A DNA stretch of 64,000 bases. Source: Chitinophaga eiseniae (GTDB taxonomy: Bacteria; Bacteroidota; Bacteroidia; Chitinophagales; Chitinophagaceae). Location: contig NZ_JABAHZ010000003.1 in assembly GCF_012641265.1 (NCBI RefSeq), positions 496,001-560,000 on the forward strand, given 5' to 3'. A model generated the notes under the pieces. The model did not search any database. It saw only the letters and a program-made list of their open reading frames with translations, and was not told the DNA's origin. Both the position numbers and the translations under genes were made by a program. Shown piece by piece: positions 8,175 through 18,719 of the stretch; within the stretch, counting starts at the first letter, position 1, and each line of letters starts with the position of its first letter.

Positions 8175-9092
8175 TTAGTTAAACAATTCCATCAGCTTTT
8201 CTTCCAACTCTTTTCCATGCAGATCCCTGGCAACAATTACACCTTTATTATCGATCAGAAAATTCCTGGGAATAGCTTTAATCTGATATCTTTTTGTAAC
8301 AGGAGAATCAAATCCTTTTAGGTCTGCCAGGTTTGTCCAGGTATAACCATCCTTCTCTATGGCCTTTTTCCAGGCAGCAGCATCCGTATCAAGGGAAACG
8401 CCAATTACACCCAGCCCCTTGGTCCTATACCTGGCATAAAGCGGAACAAGCGCTTTTGCCTGCATTCTGCATGGCGAACACCAACTGGCCCAGAAATCAA
8501 TAACTGTATACCTGTTCCCGGAGATGATTGTTTTGGTGGAGATTTTTTTTCCTTCTACATCCGGCAGCGAAAAATCCTCATACTGTACTGCTTCCTGCAT
8601 ACCCGGCACCTGTACATTTTTTTCATTTTCAGCAATAACAGTAGTACCGTTAGCATCATTTACAATCAGCACATATTCCTTTGATGAAGGAGGAAGACAC
8701 ATTTGATTATTACATGCCATGTACCTGATCCGGAAATGCAATACTGTCTTCTCATCTGCCCTGAGTTTGATAGTTTGTGAAAACGTAACCCCCTTCGCAT
8801 AATAAGCCACCGTTTCCCCGGCAGAAGATGCTGCTCCTTTTTCCTCCATCTCTCCCATCAACTGGACATTCGGATTTTCTCCCCATGTAATAGTAGTAGG
8901 CATTCCCATTCCACCATCATAAGATGGTGGATAAATATGAAACGGTTCGTTGATAGATGCCACGAAGGCAATCTTAAAAGTAAGTGGTGCTATTGAGTCA
9001 CTGCGGAACTTCCACGAAACCGGGTGGTTGTCCTGCGCAATGCCGGATAAAACTGCCAGACTGGTCAATATCAAAAAAAACAATCTTCTCAT
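8175..9092 (-). CDS. TlpA-like thioredoxin with N-terminal DsbD-type domain (CSPC)
   Basis: A 305-residue exported protein. The start at 9092 (MRRLFFLILTSLAVLSG) is preferred to an in-frame ATG at 9119 because it opens the signal peptide. Residues ~20-135 resemble the immunoglobulin-like N-terminal domain of DsbD/DsbC-corrector proteins, including the CNNQMCLPP segment, which matches the paired cysteines of DsbD alpha. A thioredoxin fold follows with WASWCSPC (CSPC at 205-208) and AIPRNFLIDNKG. This fusion suggests it both receives electrons, as DsbD alpha does, and reduces targets. Third-from-last in the operon with its two TlpA neighbours; 72 bp separate it from the gene before. Confidence 0.85.
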   Translation of the reverse strand: MRRLFFLILTSLAVLSGIAQDNHPVSWKFRSDSIAPLTFKIAFVASINEPFHIYPPSYDGGMGMPTTITWGENPNVQLMGEMEEKGAASSAGETVAYYAKGVTFSQTIKLRADEKTVLHFRIRYMACNNQMCLPPSSKEYVLIVNDANGTTVIAENEKNVQVPGMQEAVQYEDFSLPDVEGKKISTKTIISGNRYTVIDFWASWCSPCRMQAKALVPLYARYRTKGLGVIGVSLDTDAAAWKKAIEKDGYTWTNLADLKGFDSPVTKRYQIKAIPRNFLIDNKGVIVARDLHGKELEEKLMELFN

Positions 9093-9164
9093 AAATACAT
9101 TTTGCAGGGCAAAAGCCACATTCGTTTAAATTCAGTTATTATCATCTAACAGGCGCAAATTGCA

Positions 9165-10457
9165 TTACCCTTTATACCTGGATTTTGTGATCTCTACCAT
9201 AGACTTCAGTTTATAATACTCCCTGTCTGTGGAACCGGCGTAACCAGAACTAAAGAATCTTATATTACCTAATGGGTCAAATATGATTTTAGTAGGTGTT
9301 CCCTGGACATCAAAGAACTTGTTTTCTTCATCCTGTAAAACATCGAGGGTAATCCCTTTTTTCTTCACGAAGGTTTTCACGGTAGCCCTGTCTTCAAACA
9401 GGCTTACCACAAACATTTGAAATACATCTTTTTTATAGTCTGCCACCACGCGCTCAAATCCGCTGAAGGCAGCAACGCATGGGGTACATCCTGTAGACCA
9501 GAAATCAAGGGCCAGCACCTTGTTCTTATAGTCCCTCAGATGAACGATTTTTCCGTCCAGGTCCGGCAGCGATACCTCTTTTACAGGTTTCGTGGCGTGA
9601 AAAAGCGTAAACATTTTACCATCTCCTCCCTGGCTGGGTATTGCACCGTCGAGCGTTGTTTTAGGTGATGCTATGTACAATTTTTCCACTTCCTTATAAC
9701 AGTGATGGTATGCTTCCTCCTTCAGGGATTTAAGATAGTCCTCAAATCCATTTTCGGTACCCTTTACCTTTTTATATACCAACCTGAATGTATTAACCAT
9801 AAGCGGGTTTGACTCAGCATCCCTGAATGCTTTACTTAAGGTATCGAATGCCACCTGATACTTACCGGCAGCAAACATCACTACTCCATACCGGTTCAGG
9901 TAATTGGATTTTGCATCTTTGAAATAGCGCATTTCGCGCATACCGTCTTTTACTTCCGAAGATTTCGCCAATAACTGTAAGGCAGTATCTGTATTTCCCA
10001 GTTGAGCATTAGTGGCAGCATTTATCTCCAAAACGGTCTGCGTTCTGCCAATTCCATCTTTCAGTGCTCCTGTGTTCAGATCTTCCAATATCCCGGCCGA
10101 CACCTTTTCCACTTCGCCCGGATTGGTATTTGCATCAAAGAGGTTGTCCAGTGCATAAGTCAGATACAGGAATTGAAGTACGTTGAATTTCGGTCTGGTG
10201 TTTTTATAATACCAATAACGTTCAAAGTTTCCTTTGGTAAGCCATCCCATAGCCAGCTGCGCGCGGTATTCCTCATACATGGAGGGTTTGGCAGGGTTTA
10301 TTGGATTTGCTTTCAACATTTCATTGTATTGCTTCTCCTGGTCTTCCACGTTTACTATTGAAGTAAAATCCTGAAAGTTATACTTCGCAGAGGGCGATTG
10401 CTGCGCGAAGACGGACCCCGAAATCAGCAACAGCAGGATTAACTTTTTCATTTTCAT
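9165..10457 (-). CDS. TlpA-like thioredoxin with long helical N-terminal region (CTPC)
   Basis: A 430-residue exported protein. The start at 10457 (or the ATG at 10451) gives the signal peptide MKKLILLLLISGSVFAQQ, whereas an in-frame ATG at 10538 would add an unlikely leader. Residues ~20-280 are helical and TPR-like. The C-terminal ~140 residues form a thioredoxin fold with DFWSTGCTPC (CTPC at 324-327) and TPTKIIFDPLGN. The third distinct active-site dipeptide in this operon (GP, SP, TP) suggests different redox potentials. It lies 102 bp after SusD. Likely periplasmic. Confidence 0.85.
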   Translation of the reverse strand: MKMKKLILLLLISGSVFAQQSPSAKYNFQDFTSIVNVEDQEKQYNEMLKANPINPAKPSMYEEYRAQLAMGWLTKGNFERYWYYKNTRPKFNVLQFLYLTYALDNLFDANTNPGEVEKVSAGILEDLNTGALKDGIGRTQTVLEINAATNAQLGNTDTALQLLAKSSEVKDGMREMRYFKDAKSNYLNRYGVVMFAAGKYQVAFDTLSKAFRDAESNPLMVNTFRLVYKKVKGTENGFEDYLKSLKEEAYHHCYKEVEKLYIASPKTTLDGAIPSQGGDGKMFTLFHATKPVKEVSLPDLDGKIVHLRDYKNKVLALDFWSTGCTPCVAAFSGFERVVADYKKDVFQMFVVSLFEDRATVKTFVKKKGITLDVLQDEENKFFDVQGTPTKIIFDPLGNIRFFSSGYAGSTDREYYKLKSMVEITKSRYKG

Positions 10458-10559
10458 CAGATTCAGATTAAACGGTATTAAAAATTTTGAATTATTACGA
10501 TTGAAATTTCCTGCCAGGTAAATGTGGCACAACTGCATACTGCCATTAACTTACCAGGT

Positions 10560-12017
10560 CTATTCATTTTCCACTAATCCCTTGTTCGCGGCCAGCATCT
10601 TTTCCCCGAACTTCAGGGCAAATCTCGCGGGACTGAGCGTATAGGTTGCCACTACGTTGCCGGCATCATCATAAAGTTTATGTGTGTACTTAACCGTATT
10701 GCTGTAAACCGGGTCAACTGAAAGCCGGCGCATATCCCACCAGCGCATGCCGGAGGTGGCGAATTCACGAATACGTTCATCAAGGATATAGCGAACCAAC
10801 GCGTCTTTGCTTGCCGCTATATTTGCAGGTACAGTTGCGATATTCGCAGGCATTCTTTTGGACCGCAGCGCTTCGAGATCGCTCTTTGCCCCTGCAAGGT
10901 CACCTGCCCTTGCTTTAAGCTCTGAGCGCATCAGGTAGAGATCAGGCAATGAGGGGCCGATTTCCAGTCCGGAAAAAAGTGATGCAGAGTAGCGCCTCAT
11001 TCCTCCCGGAAAGGTTTTGTCGGGATTGAACATTTCAATTCCTGAGAACAGTTCCAGGCGTTTATCTGCCGGATCATATAAGGCAGCCGTTTCCGGGGAA
11101 AACACATAGGTATTGGCTTGTTGCAGCTGAAAATTAATCATACTGAGATTGTATATCACCTGTGTATTATTGGCAGCCAATGGATAATTTGAAAGTCCGA
11201 AACCGAAGTCAGGAAACCATGAATTATCGTTATTGGGATCAAGCACTATGTTATAATCGTATAACGCGAGAGGTATTGCAGCTTTGCCAAGCTCCGCGAA
11301 TGCAGCATCCACATGTGTGCTGGCCTCATTAAACTTGGCCATATACAGATAAACACGGCCCAATATAAATTCTGCCGCCAGCCTGGAAAATTTCCGCCTG
11401 TGTGTTAATGGGCCAAGGTCTGGCAAGGCATCTGTTAAATCCTTTATGATAAAATCATAACATTCCTGTACAGAGGCCCGTACAAATGTTGTTTGCGTTA
11501 CATCTGCCTTTGTAAGCAGCGGCACCCCCAAATCCGTAGCAGCAGTAGCCGCATTATAGGGCAACGAAAAATCATTTAGAAAATAAAGATGGCAAAGCGC
11601 CCGTCCAACTTTAGCCTCCGCGAGGATGGCACGTTTTTGCTGATCGGTTCCTCCCTCTGATTGCATTACTTCGTTTATGACCTTATTAAAGGTATAAATG
11701 TTGGTTAGTGGCCATGTTTCATTGGGAAGCTGATCTTCATCATATATCCTTGCTTCAAACCTGAACAGCCTTTGTGTTCTGATCTGGGCCGCATCCATGT
11801 AGGTTGCCTGGGCTGCCATTTCATCACCCATATACAAAGATGGGGGATAGGAAACCTGCAGGCTCACTGCATTCATTAATTGCTCGTAGTCCAGCGTTAT
11901 TTTTGCCACACGGGAGCCTTTAGGTTCAATTTCCAAAAAGCCTTTGGAGCATGAAGTCTGCAGCATCAACGATATAAACAGGATGGGTAATAATGCCCTA
12001 TGAATGAATTTCATCAT
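10560..12017 (-). CDS. RagB/SusD family outer-membrane lipoprotein
   Basis: A 485-residue surface lipoprotein that caps the SusC channel and captures substrate. The signal peptide ends in the lipobox LQTSC, followed by SKGFLEIEPKG, the family's N-terminal signature. The C-terminus carries LDERIREFATSGMRWWDMRRL, the hallmark SusD segment, and TPR-like helices lie between. It starts 15 bp after the SusC stop. Substrate specificity cannot be read from sequence. The redox neighbours suggest peptides rather than glycans, since no carbohydrate-active enzyme is present. Confidence 0.93.
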   Translation of the reverse strand: MMKFIHRALLPILFISLMLQTSCSKGFLEIEPKGSRVAKITLDYEQLMNAVSLQVSYPPSLYMGDEMAAQATYMDAAQIRTQRLFRFEARIYDEDQLPNETWPLTNIYTFNKVINEVMQSEGGTDQQKRAILAEAKVGRALCHLYFLNDFSLPYNAATAATDLGVPLLTKADVTQTTFVRASVQECYDFIIKDLTDALPDLGPLTHRRKFSRLAAEFILGRVYLYMAKFNEASTHVDAAFAELGKAAIPLALYDYNIVLDPNNDNSWFPDFGFGLSNYPLAANNTQVIYNLSMINFQLQQANTYVFSPETAALYDPADKRLELFSGIEMFNPDKTFPGGMRRYSASLFSGLEIGPSLPDLYLMRSELKARAGDLAGAKSDLEALRSKRMPANIATVPANIAASKDALVRYILDERIREFATSGMRWWDMRRLSVDPVYSNTVKYTHKLYDDAGNVVATYTLSPARFALKFGEKMLAANKGLVENE

Positions 12018-12032
12018 CTTAAGCAGGTTTAA

Positions 12033-15000
12033 TTAAAGAGTAATGTGTGCGCCAACTGTGAATGTACCTTGTCCTATACGGATATTTCTGACACCTGCAG
12101 GCGATTGAAACTCCGGATCGATGCCGAGGTGGTTCTGCTTCCAGAGCATGAGATTCGATACCTGTGCCCTGAAAGTCAATCCTTCCGCATGCAGTCTCCG
12201 AACCAACGTCTTACCCACATCATAGGAAAGTGTGATCTCCCTGATCTTTGCATAAGACGCATCGAATGAATTCAGGTTGGAGTAGGTGTAGTAATAGATA
12301 TTTCTGCCGTTATCGATGGTAGTGTTATAGGCATACCTGGGGATATTGGTTTTGTTTTCATCTCCCGGCGCCTTCCAGCGATTAGCAAATTCAGGTTGAA
12401 CGGTGTTCTGATAAAGGGGATCTTGCCAGAAATTATTAAAATCACGGAACAATACATGTCCTAAGTTAAAGCTGATATTAATTCCCAATTGAAACCGCTT
12501 GTAATAAAATGTATTGAATAATCCGCCTGTCGCGATAGGTTGAGAAGTTCCCGCCAAATGAACGTCTTCTGGCTTGGAGCCATTTTTATCCGACAGTATT
12601 TTTCCGTCGGCCTGGATGATCTGTGGATCTCCCACGGCGTTAAGTCCGCCGTTGATGAATTCAAATACAGCGTATGCAGGTTTGCCTTCCACGAAGGAAG
12701 TTCCAATCATTCCAGTACCGGTGGTGATGGCAGTTGCTGTTGCCATTCTTGTTATCTTATTTTTGTTATACGACAGGTTTAGGACAGTATTCCAGTTAAA
12801 ATCCCGGGAAATGACATTAAGTGAGGTCAAACTAAACTCAAACCCTTTATTTTCAAGGTCTCCATAATTACCTATAACGGTGGCATATCCAGTCAACGGC
12901 GCCGTCATTAATGAGCCGATCAGGTTACTTGTCTTTTTTATATACCCGTCTATAGAACCGCCCAATCTTCCCCCCAGTACTGTAAAATCCAGCCCTGCAT
13001 TATAGACAGTGGTTCCCTCCCAGGTAAGCTTATCGTTGCCGGGAGTTCCGATAACCAAACCAACTCCTGTTACATAGTTTACGTTCGATGAGGATTGCAG
13101 GATATCGAATGATGCTGCCTGAGCAGGCTTGGGTGCATTACCTGTTATGCCATAGGTAAATCTCAGGTGGAGCCGGTCCAGCCATGTAAATGATTTCATA
13201 AAGTCTTCCCTGTTCAGCAACCATTTACCACCTATGCTATAAACGGGCCTGTTTTGAGCGGATTTGGCAAGGCCAAATAAATTGCTCTCATCAATCCTCC
13301 AACTCGCATTCAGTGCATACTTCCATTGGTACATATATCCCAATGTAGAATAGTAAGAGGTGGTTCTTGTAATAGCCCCTTCTCCTCCACCCACATTATT
13401 TGATGGCAACACTCGTCCCAGCTGACCGGATACCGTTCCTGTAATCCCTTTCATGAGTGTATCAATATTTACCGGACGGGAAACCTGCAACTGATCATCC
13501 CATCCATAGTAGGTAGCGGATGATGTCAATGGTGTGGAACTTGTAGCTTCCTGTCCTGCCATTACAGTCAGCTGGTGTGGATCCCAATTCCGATCAAATA
13601 TCAGCTGATTTCTTACCGTCCAGTTTTTCTGAGACGCATTATTTACGTTGAGCATCCCTCCATCCTTTGGCAACCAATACCGGGGCGTGCTGTTTACCGT
13701 TGGCGCCTGTGTAAATCCTACCAGCTGGTCTCTTACTGCGTAACTTTCCTGGTACTGAACTGTCCGGTTGTTTCTTGCAAATGTCTGGTAGCCATAAGTA
13801 CCCTCAAAGCGAAGTCCTTTCAACAATTGTAATTTCGCGCTTCCCACCACTCTTGCAGATATACTGCTACTCTTTGAATATCCCCTGTTAAACTCATCAA
13901 GCGGAACGTAGTCCAGGTTAACCCGGCTCCTGGCAGCATAATCAAGTCGCAGAGAATCGCTGTAATTTCCCAGAAAATTCACTGCCAGCGGATTTCCTGC
14001 ATTATCGCGAAACCGCTGATAAGGTACGAAGGAAACATCCGGGGCCCGCACTCCTATACCCGGATTTGAAGTATCCGGGGCCAGTCCTCCTATACCCAGA
14101 TTTGAAGTACTTGCTACGGTATTGGTAAGATCAGTGATCACCGAGAACTGCAATTTTTTATTGAAATTGAAATCCTGTCTGACATTCACCTTATACGAAT
14201 TGTTCCGTTGACCTGGTGTGCTGCTTTGAATACCGGTATAGCTCAGCGATCCATAAAAACTGTAAATGTCGCCGCCCCCTGAAAGCGAGACCGTATGATT
14301 AGTAGAGGCTGCATTTCTGTAAAAAATGCTGGAAATTTCACCCCTGTTATCGATGGCAGCCAGACTATCCAGCGCCTTATTCGCCTGTGCACCGCTGATT
14401 AGCCCCCGATATTCATCATATTGAATTTGCAGGTGCGGAGCAACCGGAGCAAAGGCCTGTACTGCATTCCAGCTATAATAAGGCGCAAATTGAGGAAAGA
14501 TTTCCTTTGCGGTAGCAATAAAATCCCTGCTGTTCATTTTCGGGATATAGGACCGATCCGGTTTACCCTGAAAATTATAATAACCGTCGTAATCGACCCG
14601 TAATTTTTGTCCTGTTTTGCCTTTTTTAGTAGTAATAACAATTACCCCGTTCGCCGCTTTTGCGCCCCAGATAGACGCTGCAGAGGCATCTTTCAGAACA
14701 GTTATATCCTCAATATCCTGCGGATTGATGTTGGCGATGGGGTTAGAGGTGTTCATAATATTATTACGGGATGCCTCACTGGTATTATCACCCGGTAATT
14801 CTACGCCGTCTACCACGATCAATGGCGACCTGGTAGCGTTGAGGGAAGTCAACCCCCGAACCAGTAACGGCTCTCCACCCGGTGCATTATTTACCGCCAG
14901 GCCGGGTACAAGCCCATCCAGTCTTTGGAGAATATTGGTACTGCTGGATCTGCTGGCAACAGTGCCCATGTCCACTTTTGCTACCGCCCCCGTATTTCGT

Positions 15001-15719
15001 TCCCTGGTAATATTCTGATAACCCGTAGAAACAATTTCAATAGATCCCAGCTTTTGTTCCGAAGGCGCCAGAATAACCGAAATCATTTCTGCATCGGTCA
15101 CCTTCACCTCTTTTTCATTGAATCCTATGAAGCTTATTATTAGCACTGCGCCTTTTTCCGCTTCTATATGAAACATCCCCTTTTCATCGCTCACAGCTGC
15201 TACCTGGCTACCTTTAATACGGATAGTAGCCCCGGGCAAAGGATTTTTATCAGAGTCAGTAATTGATCCCGACACTTTTGTTTTGGGCTCCGTAGCAGCA
15301 GATAAACTTCCATTTTTCCCGGATGCGTCAATATCTTTACGCATCACTACTACATTACCCTGCTTTATCTCGAAAGTAAGTTTCTCCGGCTTCAAAATGG
15401 CGGTAAGGAAATCATCCAATGGCATCTGCTGTGCCTCAATAGTCACAGGATGTGCATTCTTAATATGTTCATCATTGTAGAAAACAGTTACTCCCGTCTG
15501 TTTCTCAATAATTTTAAACACATTACGCAAAGGCTCTTTATGTAGTTTGGCAGTGATAGATTGCGCCAATCCTATGGCTTGTGCCTGAACTAAGACGACA
15601 GTTAATAATACAAATGTTAGTTTCATCGCGAACCTTATTTTGGTTGATACTAGACGACAGGAGAAGCCACGCCAGGCTAATCCTAGCCTCCACGGCTGGT
15701 TTAAAGCAGAAAAACGCAT
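12033..15719 (-). CDS. SusC/RagA TonB-linked outer-membrane transporter with STN signalling domain
   Basis: A 1228-residue protein if started at 15719 (MRFSALNQPW); ATGs at 15809 and 15626 are alternatives. Order: leader and hydrophobic segment, STN domain (~53-128), carboxypeptidase-regulatory-like beta-sandwich (~146-225), VSTGYQNITRERNTG TonB-box-like linker, plug with VRGLTSL and the SusC signature DASAASIWGAKAANGVI, then the beta-barrel ending QGTFTVGAHITL. The STN domain is the part that signals to FecR when ligand binds, consistent with the FecR-sigma pair just upstream. Imports a SusD-captured substrate using TonB energy. Confidence 0.93.
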   Translation of the reverse strand: MRFSALNQPWRLGLAWRGFSCRLVSTKIRFAMKLTFVLLTVVLVQAQAIGLAQSITAKLHKEPLRNVFKIIEKQTGVTVFYNDEHIKNAHPVTIEAQQMPLDDFLTAILKPEKLTFEIKQGNVVVMRKDIDASGKNGSLSAATEPKTKVSGSITDSDKNPLPGATIRIKGSQVAAVSDEKGMFHIEAEKGAVLIISFIGFNEKEVKVTDAEMISVILAPSEQKLGSIEIVSTGYQNITRERNTGAVAKVDMGTVASRSSSTNILQRLDGLVPGLAVNNAPGGEPLLVRGLTSLNATRSPLIVVDGVELPGDNTSEASRNNIMNTSNPIANINPQDIEDITVLKDASAASIWGAKAANGVIVITTKKGKTGQKLRVDYDGYYNFQGKPDRSYIPKMNSRDFIATAKEIFPQFAPYYSWNAVQAFAPVAPHLQIQYDEYRGLISGAQANKALDSLAAIDNRGEISSIFYRNAASTNHTVSLSGGGDIYSFYGSLSYTGIQSSTPGQRNNSYKVNVRQDFNFNKKLQFSVITDLTNTVASTSNLGIGGLAPDTSNPGIGVRAPDVSFVPYQRFRDNAGNPLAVNFLGNYSDSLRLDYAARSRVNLDYVPLDEFNRGYSKSSSISARVVGSAKLQLLKGLRFEGTYGYQTFARNNRTVQYQESYAVRDQLVGFTQAPTVNSTPRYWLPKDGGMLNVNNASQKNWTVRNQLIFDRNWDPHQLTVMAGQEATSSTPLTSSATYYGWDDQLQVSRPVNIDTLMKGITGTVSGQLGRVLPSNNVGGGEGAITRTTSYYSTLGYMYQWKYALNASWRIDESNLFGLAKSAQNRPVYSIGGKWLLNREDFMKSFTWLDRLHLRFTYGITGNAPKPAQAASFDILQSSSNVNYVTGVGLVIGTPGNDKLTWEGTTVYNAGLDFTVLGGRLGGSIDGYIKKTSNLIGSLMTAPLTGYATVIGNYGDLENKGFEFSLTSLNVISRDFNWNTVLNLSYNKNKITRMATATAITTGTGMIGTSFVEGKPAYAVFEFINGGLNAVGDPQIIQADGKILSDKNGSKPEDVHLAGTSQPIATGGLFNTFYYKRFQLGINISFNLGHVLFRDFNNFWQDPLYQNTVQPEFANRWKAPGDENKTNIPRYAYNTTIDNGRNIYYYTYSNLNSFDASYAKIREITLSYDVGKTLVRRLHAEGLTFRAQVSNLMLWKQNHLGIDPEFQSPAGVRNIRIGQGTFTVGAHITL

Positions 15720-15888
15720 ACTTTCTGAATAATTTTGGTTGGTTTCTGATGATCCTGAACAAGACACTTTATTGGCATACCAGGTCATTACCGGAAAGAT
15801 TTCCGACATCTTTGATTTTTACCAATTGGCCTGCTCAGTGCATTATTTTGTTATCAATGACACTTGCTGAATGGCTGGTCAACCGCCA

Positions 15889-17100
15889 TCAGGGAAGTAT
15901 AATTAATGTCCTGTTTCCCTCCAGTTTGTAATGAAGTCCCACATTGCTCAGAAAATACAGCACATCAGTAAAGGGAAGGCTTCTTTTAATGGTACCTCCC
16001 AACTGTACCTTCGGAATTGTTTGCTGATAAACTACTTCAATATCATACCACCTTGCAAGTTGCCGCATAGCCTCCTCCAGCGGAACATCCTCAAAGTCAA
16101 AGACACCATTTTTCCAGGCAACAACCGAAACAGCATTTACATCGTCTAAAACCTGAACAGGCTTGTTTCTGGTGGTTGTGAGTGCCTGTTGTCCGGGCTT
16201 AAGCAGTTTGTGGGCTGCCCCTTTCATTGCAACCCGTATCGCTCCAGCCAGCAGCGTAGTTCGAACGGATTGCTCATTGTCATATGCATTCACATTAAAA
16301 TTTGTTCCGAGTACTTCAACAGAAGTCCCCCCGCTAACCTCCACCCTGAAAGGAATGGAAGGGTTTTGAGCAACTTCCATGTACACTTCTCCTGTAACAC
16401 TAATAAGTCTTTCCTTTCCTGTAAATACTACCGGGTACTTAATGGAACTTTCCGCGTTCAACCACACGCTGGTTCCATCAGATAACCTAAGCTGAAACTG
16501 CTTTCCCTTCGGGGTAGATATGGTGTTATACTGTACTTCCGAACCTGTTCTTTCGTACTCTAATGTCCCATTGGTGACTTTGGCAATTGTGCCCCCCTGT
16601 AATGTTATCCGGCCATTTTTAACAGTATCCAAAAGTACCTGTGATCCGTCTGATAAGGTAAGTAAAACGCTACTTTTCCCCTGTTGCCTATTTGTTATCG
16701 ACTGCACAACACCAGTTGGCGTTTCCGCGTGTTTTTTCTGATATAAATAATAAATACCAACCCCAATTATCAATGCCACAGAAGATGCTACAGCCCAACG
16801 CCATTTCCGTATGAACGAATTCCTGTAACCAACATGCATACCCTTTCCTGTTTCCTTATCAACAGGGAACTCTCTGCCGGGATAGCGATCCAGGATGTTT
16901 TTGATCATCGTTTGCTGCTGAGCTTCACTAAAGAGGCCTTCATCCTGTATTTTTTCCCACATATCCTCCAGTACGGGAATAATTTCCTGTTCAGTAGAAG
17001 CCGATTGCAACATATCAATAAGCTCCCGTCTTTCTGCTTCTGTAAACCGGTCATCGGACCATCGTTCCAATAGGTGCTGTAGTCTGCTATTCACAGTCAA
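15889..17100 (-). CDS. FecR family anti-sigma factor/signal transducer
   Basis: A 403-residue inner-membrane regulator. It has a cytoplasmic N-terminal helical region (~1-85), one membrane segment (WAVASSVALIIGVGIYYLY, ~97-115), a periplasmic FecR beta-domain (TPKGKQFQLRLSDGTSVWLN, then AEVYMEVAQ-like strands and VEVLGTNFNV), and a C-terminal DUF4974/STN-like domain ending RTLIILP. It sits between the ECF sigma factor and SusC, 83 bp after sigma. In this family the protein relays the SusC STN signal to the sigma factor. Confidence 0.92.
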   Translation of the reverse strand: MTVNSRLQHLLERWSDDRFTEAERRELIDMLQSASTEQEIIPVLEDMWEKIQDEGLFSEAQQQTMIKNILDRYPGREFPVDKETGKGMHVGYRNSFIRKWRWAVASSVALIIGVGIYYLYQKKHAETPTGVVQSITNRQQGKSSVLLTLSDGSQVLLDTVKNGRITLQGGTIAKVTNGTLEYERTGSEVQYNTISTPKGKQFQLRLSDGTSVWLNAESSIKYPVVFTGKERLISVTGEVYMEVAQNPSIPFRVEVSGGTSVEVLGTNFNVNAYDNEQSVRTTLLAGAIRVAMKGAAHKLLKPGQQALTTTRNKPVQVLDDVNAVSVVAWKNGVFDFEDVPLEEAMRQLARWYDIEVVYQQTIPKVQLGGTIKRSLPFTDVLYFLSNVGLHYKLEGNRTLIILP

Positions 17101-17183
17101 TCAATTTATATCAACGGATTTGATCCACCTTTATCTTAGGAGAAGGCTTTTGCAAAAAAGGGGGTATTCCAATGGAAAAAAAT

Positions 17184-17783
17184 TTACAACTTTATAATCA
17201 GGAAGGAAATTACGATTGGCAGGCCATTATTCCTGATGTAGTCAACGATAGATGAAGAGGAAATCTGGAGGTATTTTTTTACGGTTTCCCGGCTAATCTG
17301 CATTTCGGCTGCTATTTCTGCATATTTTTTCCCTTCTAACCGGGCAAGCATCCAAACCTTCTTTTGCTGCGGCGGGAGCCGATCTACTGCATTTTTCACC
17401 AATATATCGTACGCCTCCTTTAAAGAGGCTTCGTCCTGTGCCTCCAGGCCGTCGGCCGCAGCTTGTGTAATTTGATGCCACTCCTCCCGTTTTTTGTACT
17501 CTCTGTCGATGTTCTTCAGCATCCTGACTGCATGATGCCTCGAGATTACGAATAACCAGGAACGAAAGCTTTCCACTTCTCTCAGAGATTCCCTTGTTAG
17601 CCATAGCTGGGTGAAAATTTCCTGTACCACATCGGAAGCTATATCCTGATCTTTGGTAATTTTGACCAGGTATGTAAAAAGAAGGCCGGAATACGCTTTC
17701 ACAAGCATAGCAAACGCCTGCTCATCCCCTTCAGAGACCTGCAGTAGCAGTTGACGGTCACTGTTATGTTTAATACCTGACAA
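17184..17783 (-). CDS. ECF-type RNA polymerase sigma factor (FecI/RpoE-like)
   Basis: A 199-residue sigma-70 family protein. Region 2 is seen as DIASDVVQEIFTQLWLTRES followed by FRSWLFVISRHHA, and region 4 as LPPQQKKVWMLARLEGKKYAEIAAEMQISRETVKKYL, the helix-turn-helix for the -35 element. A hydrophobic tail (IVISFLIIKL) follows, common in the Bacteroidota FecI-like group. First gene of the island operon and likely to activate it once released from the FecR at 15889. Confidence 0.93.
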   Translation of the reverse strand: MSGIKHNSDRQLLLQVSEGDEQAFAMLVKAYSGLLFTYLVKITKDQDIASDVVQEIFTQLWLTRESLREVESFRSWLFVISRHHAVRMLKNIDREYKKREEWHQITQAAADGLEAQDEASLKEAYDILVKNAVDRLPPQQKKVWMLARLEGKKYAEIAAEMQISRETVKKYLQISSSSIVDYIRNNGLPIVISFLIIKL

Positions 17784-18600
17784 TTAATAAGTTGATTGAT
17801 CCGAATTAGCCACAATGTTATTAAAAAAATCACACAGTTAGTATTAGTTTTTGGCTCATATCATAATATCTTTCTTCGACAGATCAGACCTGTGATCTTA
17901 AAAAAAATAGTGATTTTTCCGGGCTTCTTCTCACTCAGCTATCAATTGGGTTGCTGGATTCAAGATGGTATCAACCTTAATTTCAGAAAATTTTGAATGC
18001 TGCATTTTTTCAGCTTTAGAATGTTATCAATATAAGTGCAAAGTGAAAATAATAGATTTAATTTATAATGGAATCCTGAAATTCTATTTAAATGTCAAAA
18101 TAACATTTTTTATCCTTATATCGTAATCTGTACAATCAGATATGCTTGGGTAATACCGAAACTTCCAACCCCTCATATTATGATCATTTCGTCGGCTTGT
18201 CTTTGTTATTCTTTCCCCGAAACATCTATAATTCCATTAGGCTTTTCGCTACCACGGTAATCAAGCTGTAAGGGCAAGTCTATCACAATCAAATCCAATA
18301 GTACTAACTGTATCAATAGTCTGCTGAAAATTCACTGATCCGCCGTGCGGGTCACTATTGACTGATGCGGAAGTAGGCATAGCTTTCGAAAAAGCATTAA
18401 AAAATATATTCATCAAGCATTCCTCAGCTTTCGACTTCTAAAACGAGCTTAAGAGAACTCCAACAATCTGGGCTAGAAATAGAATATTTTATTATTCCCG
18501 CAATTTAAATATCGTAAATTGGTATTGACAAGTCAACCCGCGTAAAACTAATTAAACCGAAACGGCAAATCCGCATTTTGATGGACTAACAAATAAACCC
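17784..18600. other. Non-coding, AT-rich stretch upstream of the island operon
   Basis: No convincing gene. It should contain the promoter of the ECF sigma gene at 17783, but I could not identify clear elements. Base composition is visibly more AT-rich than the flanking chromosome. A short open stretch at 18328-18441 on the plus strand could be a gene relic of unknown origin. Confidence 0.5.
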
Positions 18601-18640
18601 AAAAGATTGAAGCCCGCACTAGCGCAGGCTTCAATCTTTT
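18601..18640. terminator. Strong bidirectional hairpin terminator
   Basis: aaaagattgaagcc and ggcttcaatctttt form a perfect 14-bp stem around a 12-base loop, with A residues on one side and T residues on the other, so it can act in both directions. It lies about 80 bp downstream of the recombinase relic on the minus strand and probably ended that gene's transcript. Confidence 0.7.
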
Positions 18641-18719
18641 CCCATGATCTCCTTGGGAAGATAATCTTGTAGAATAGGCATCAAAATGCACTATACTTTT
18701 TGAAACATAGCTTTATCAA

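Noticed and set aside
18328..18441. Short plus-strand frame (TDPPCGSLLTDAEVGIAFEKA...)
   Set aside because: It looks protein-like but is under 40 codons, has no start codon and matches no family I know. It is mentioned only as a possible relic.
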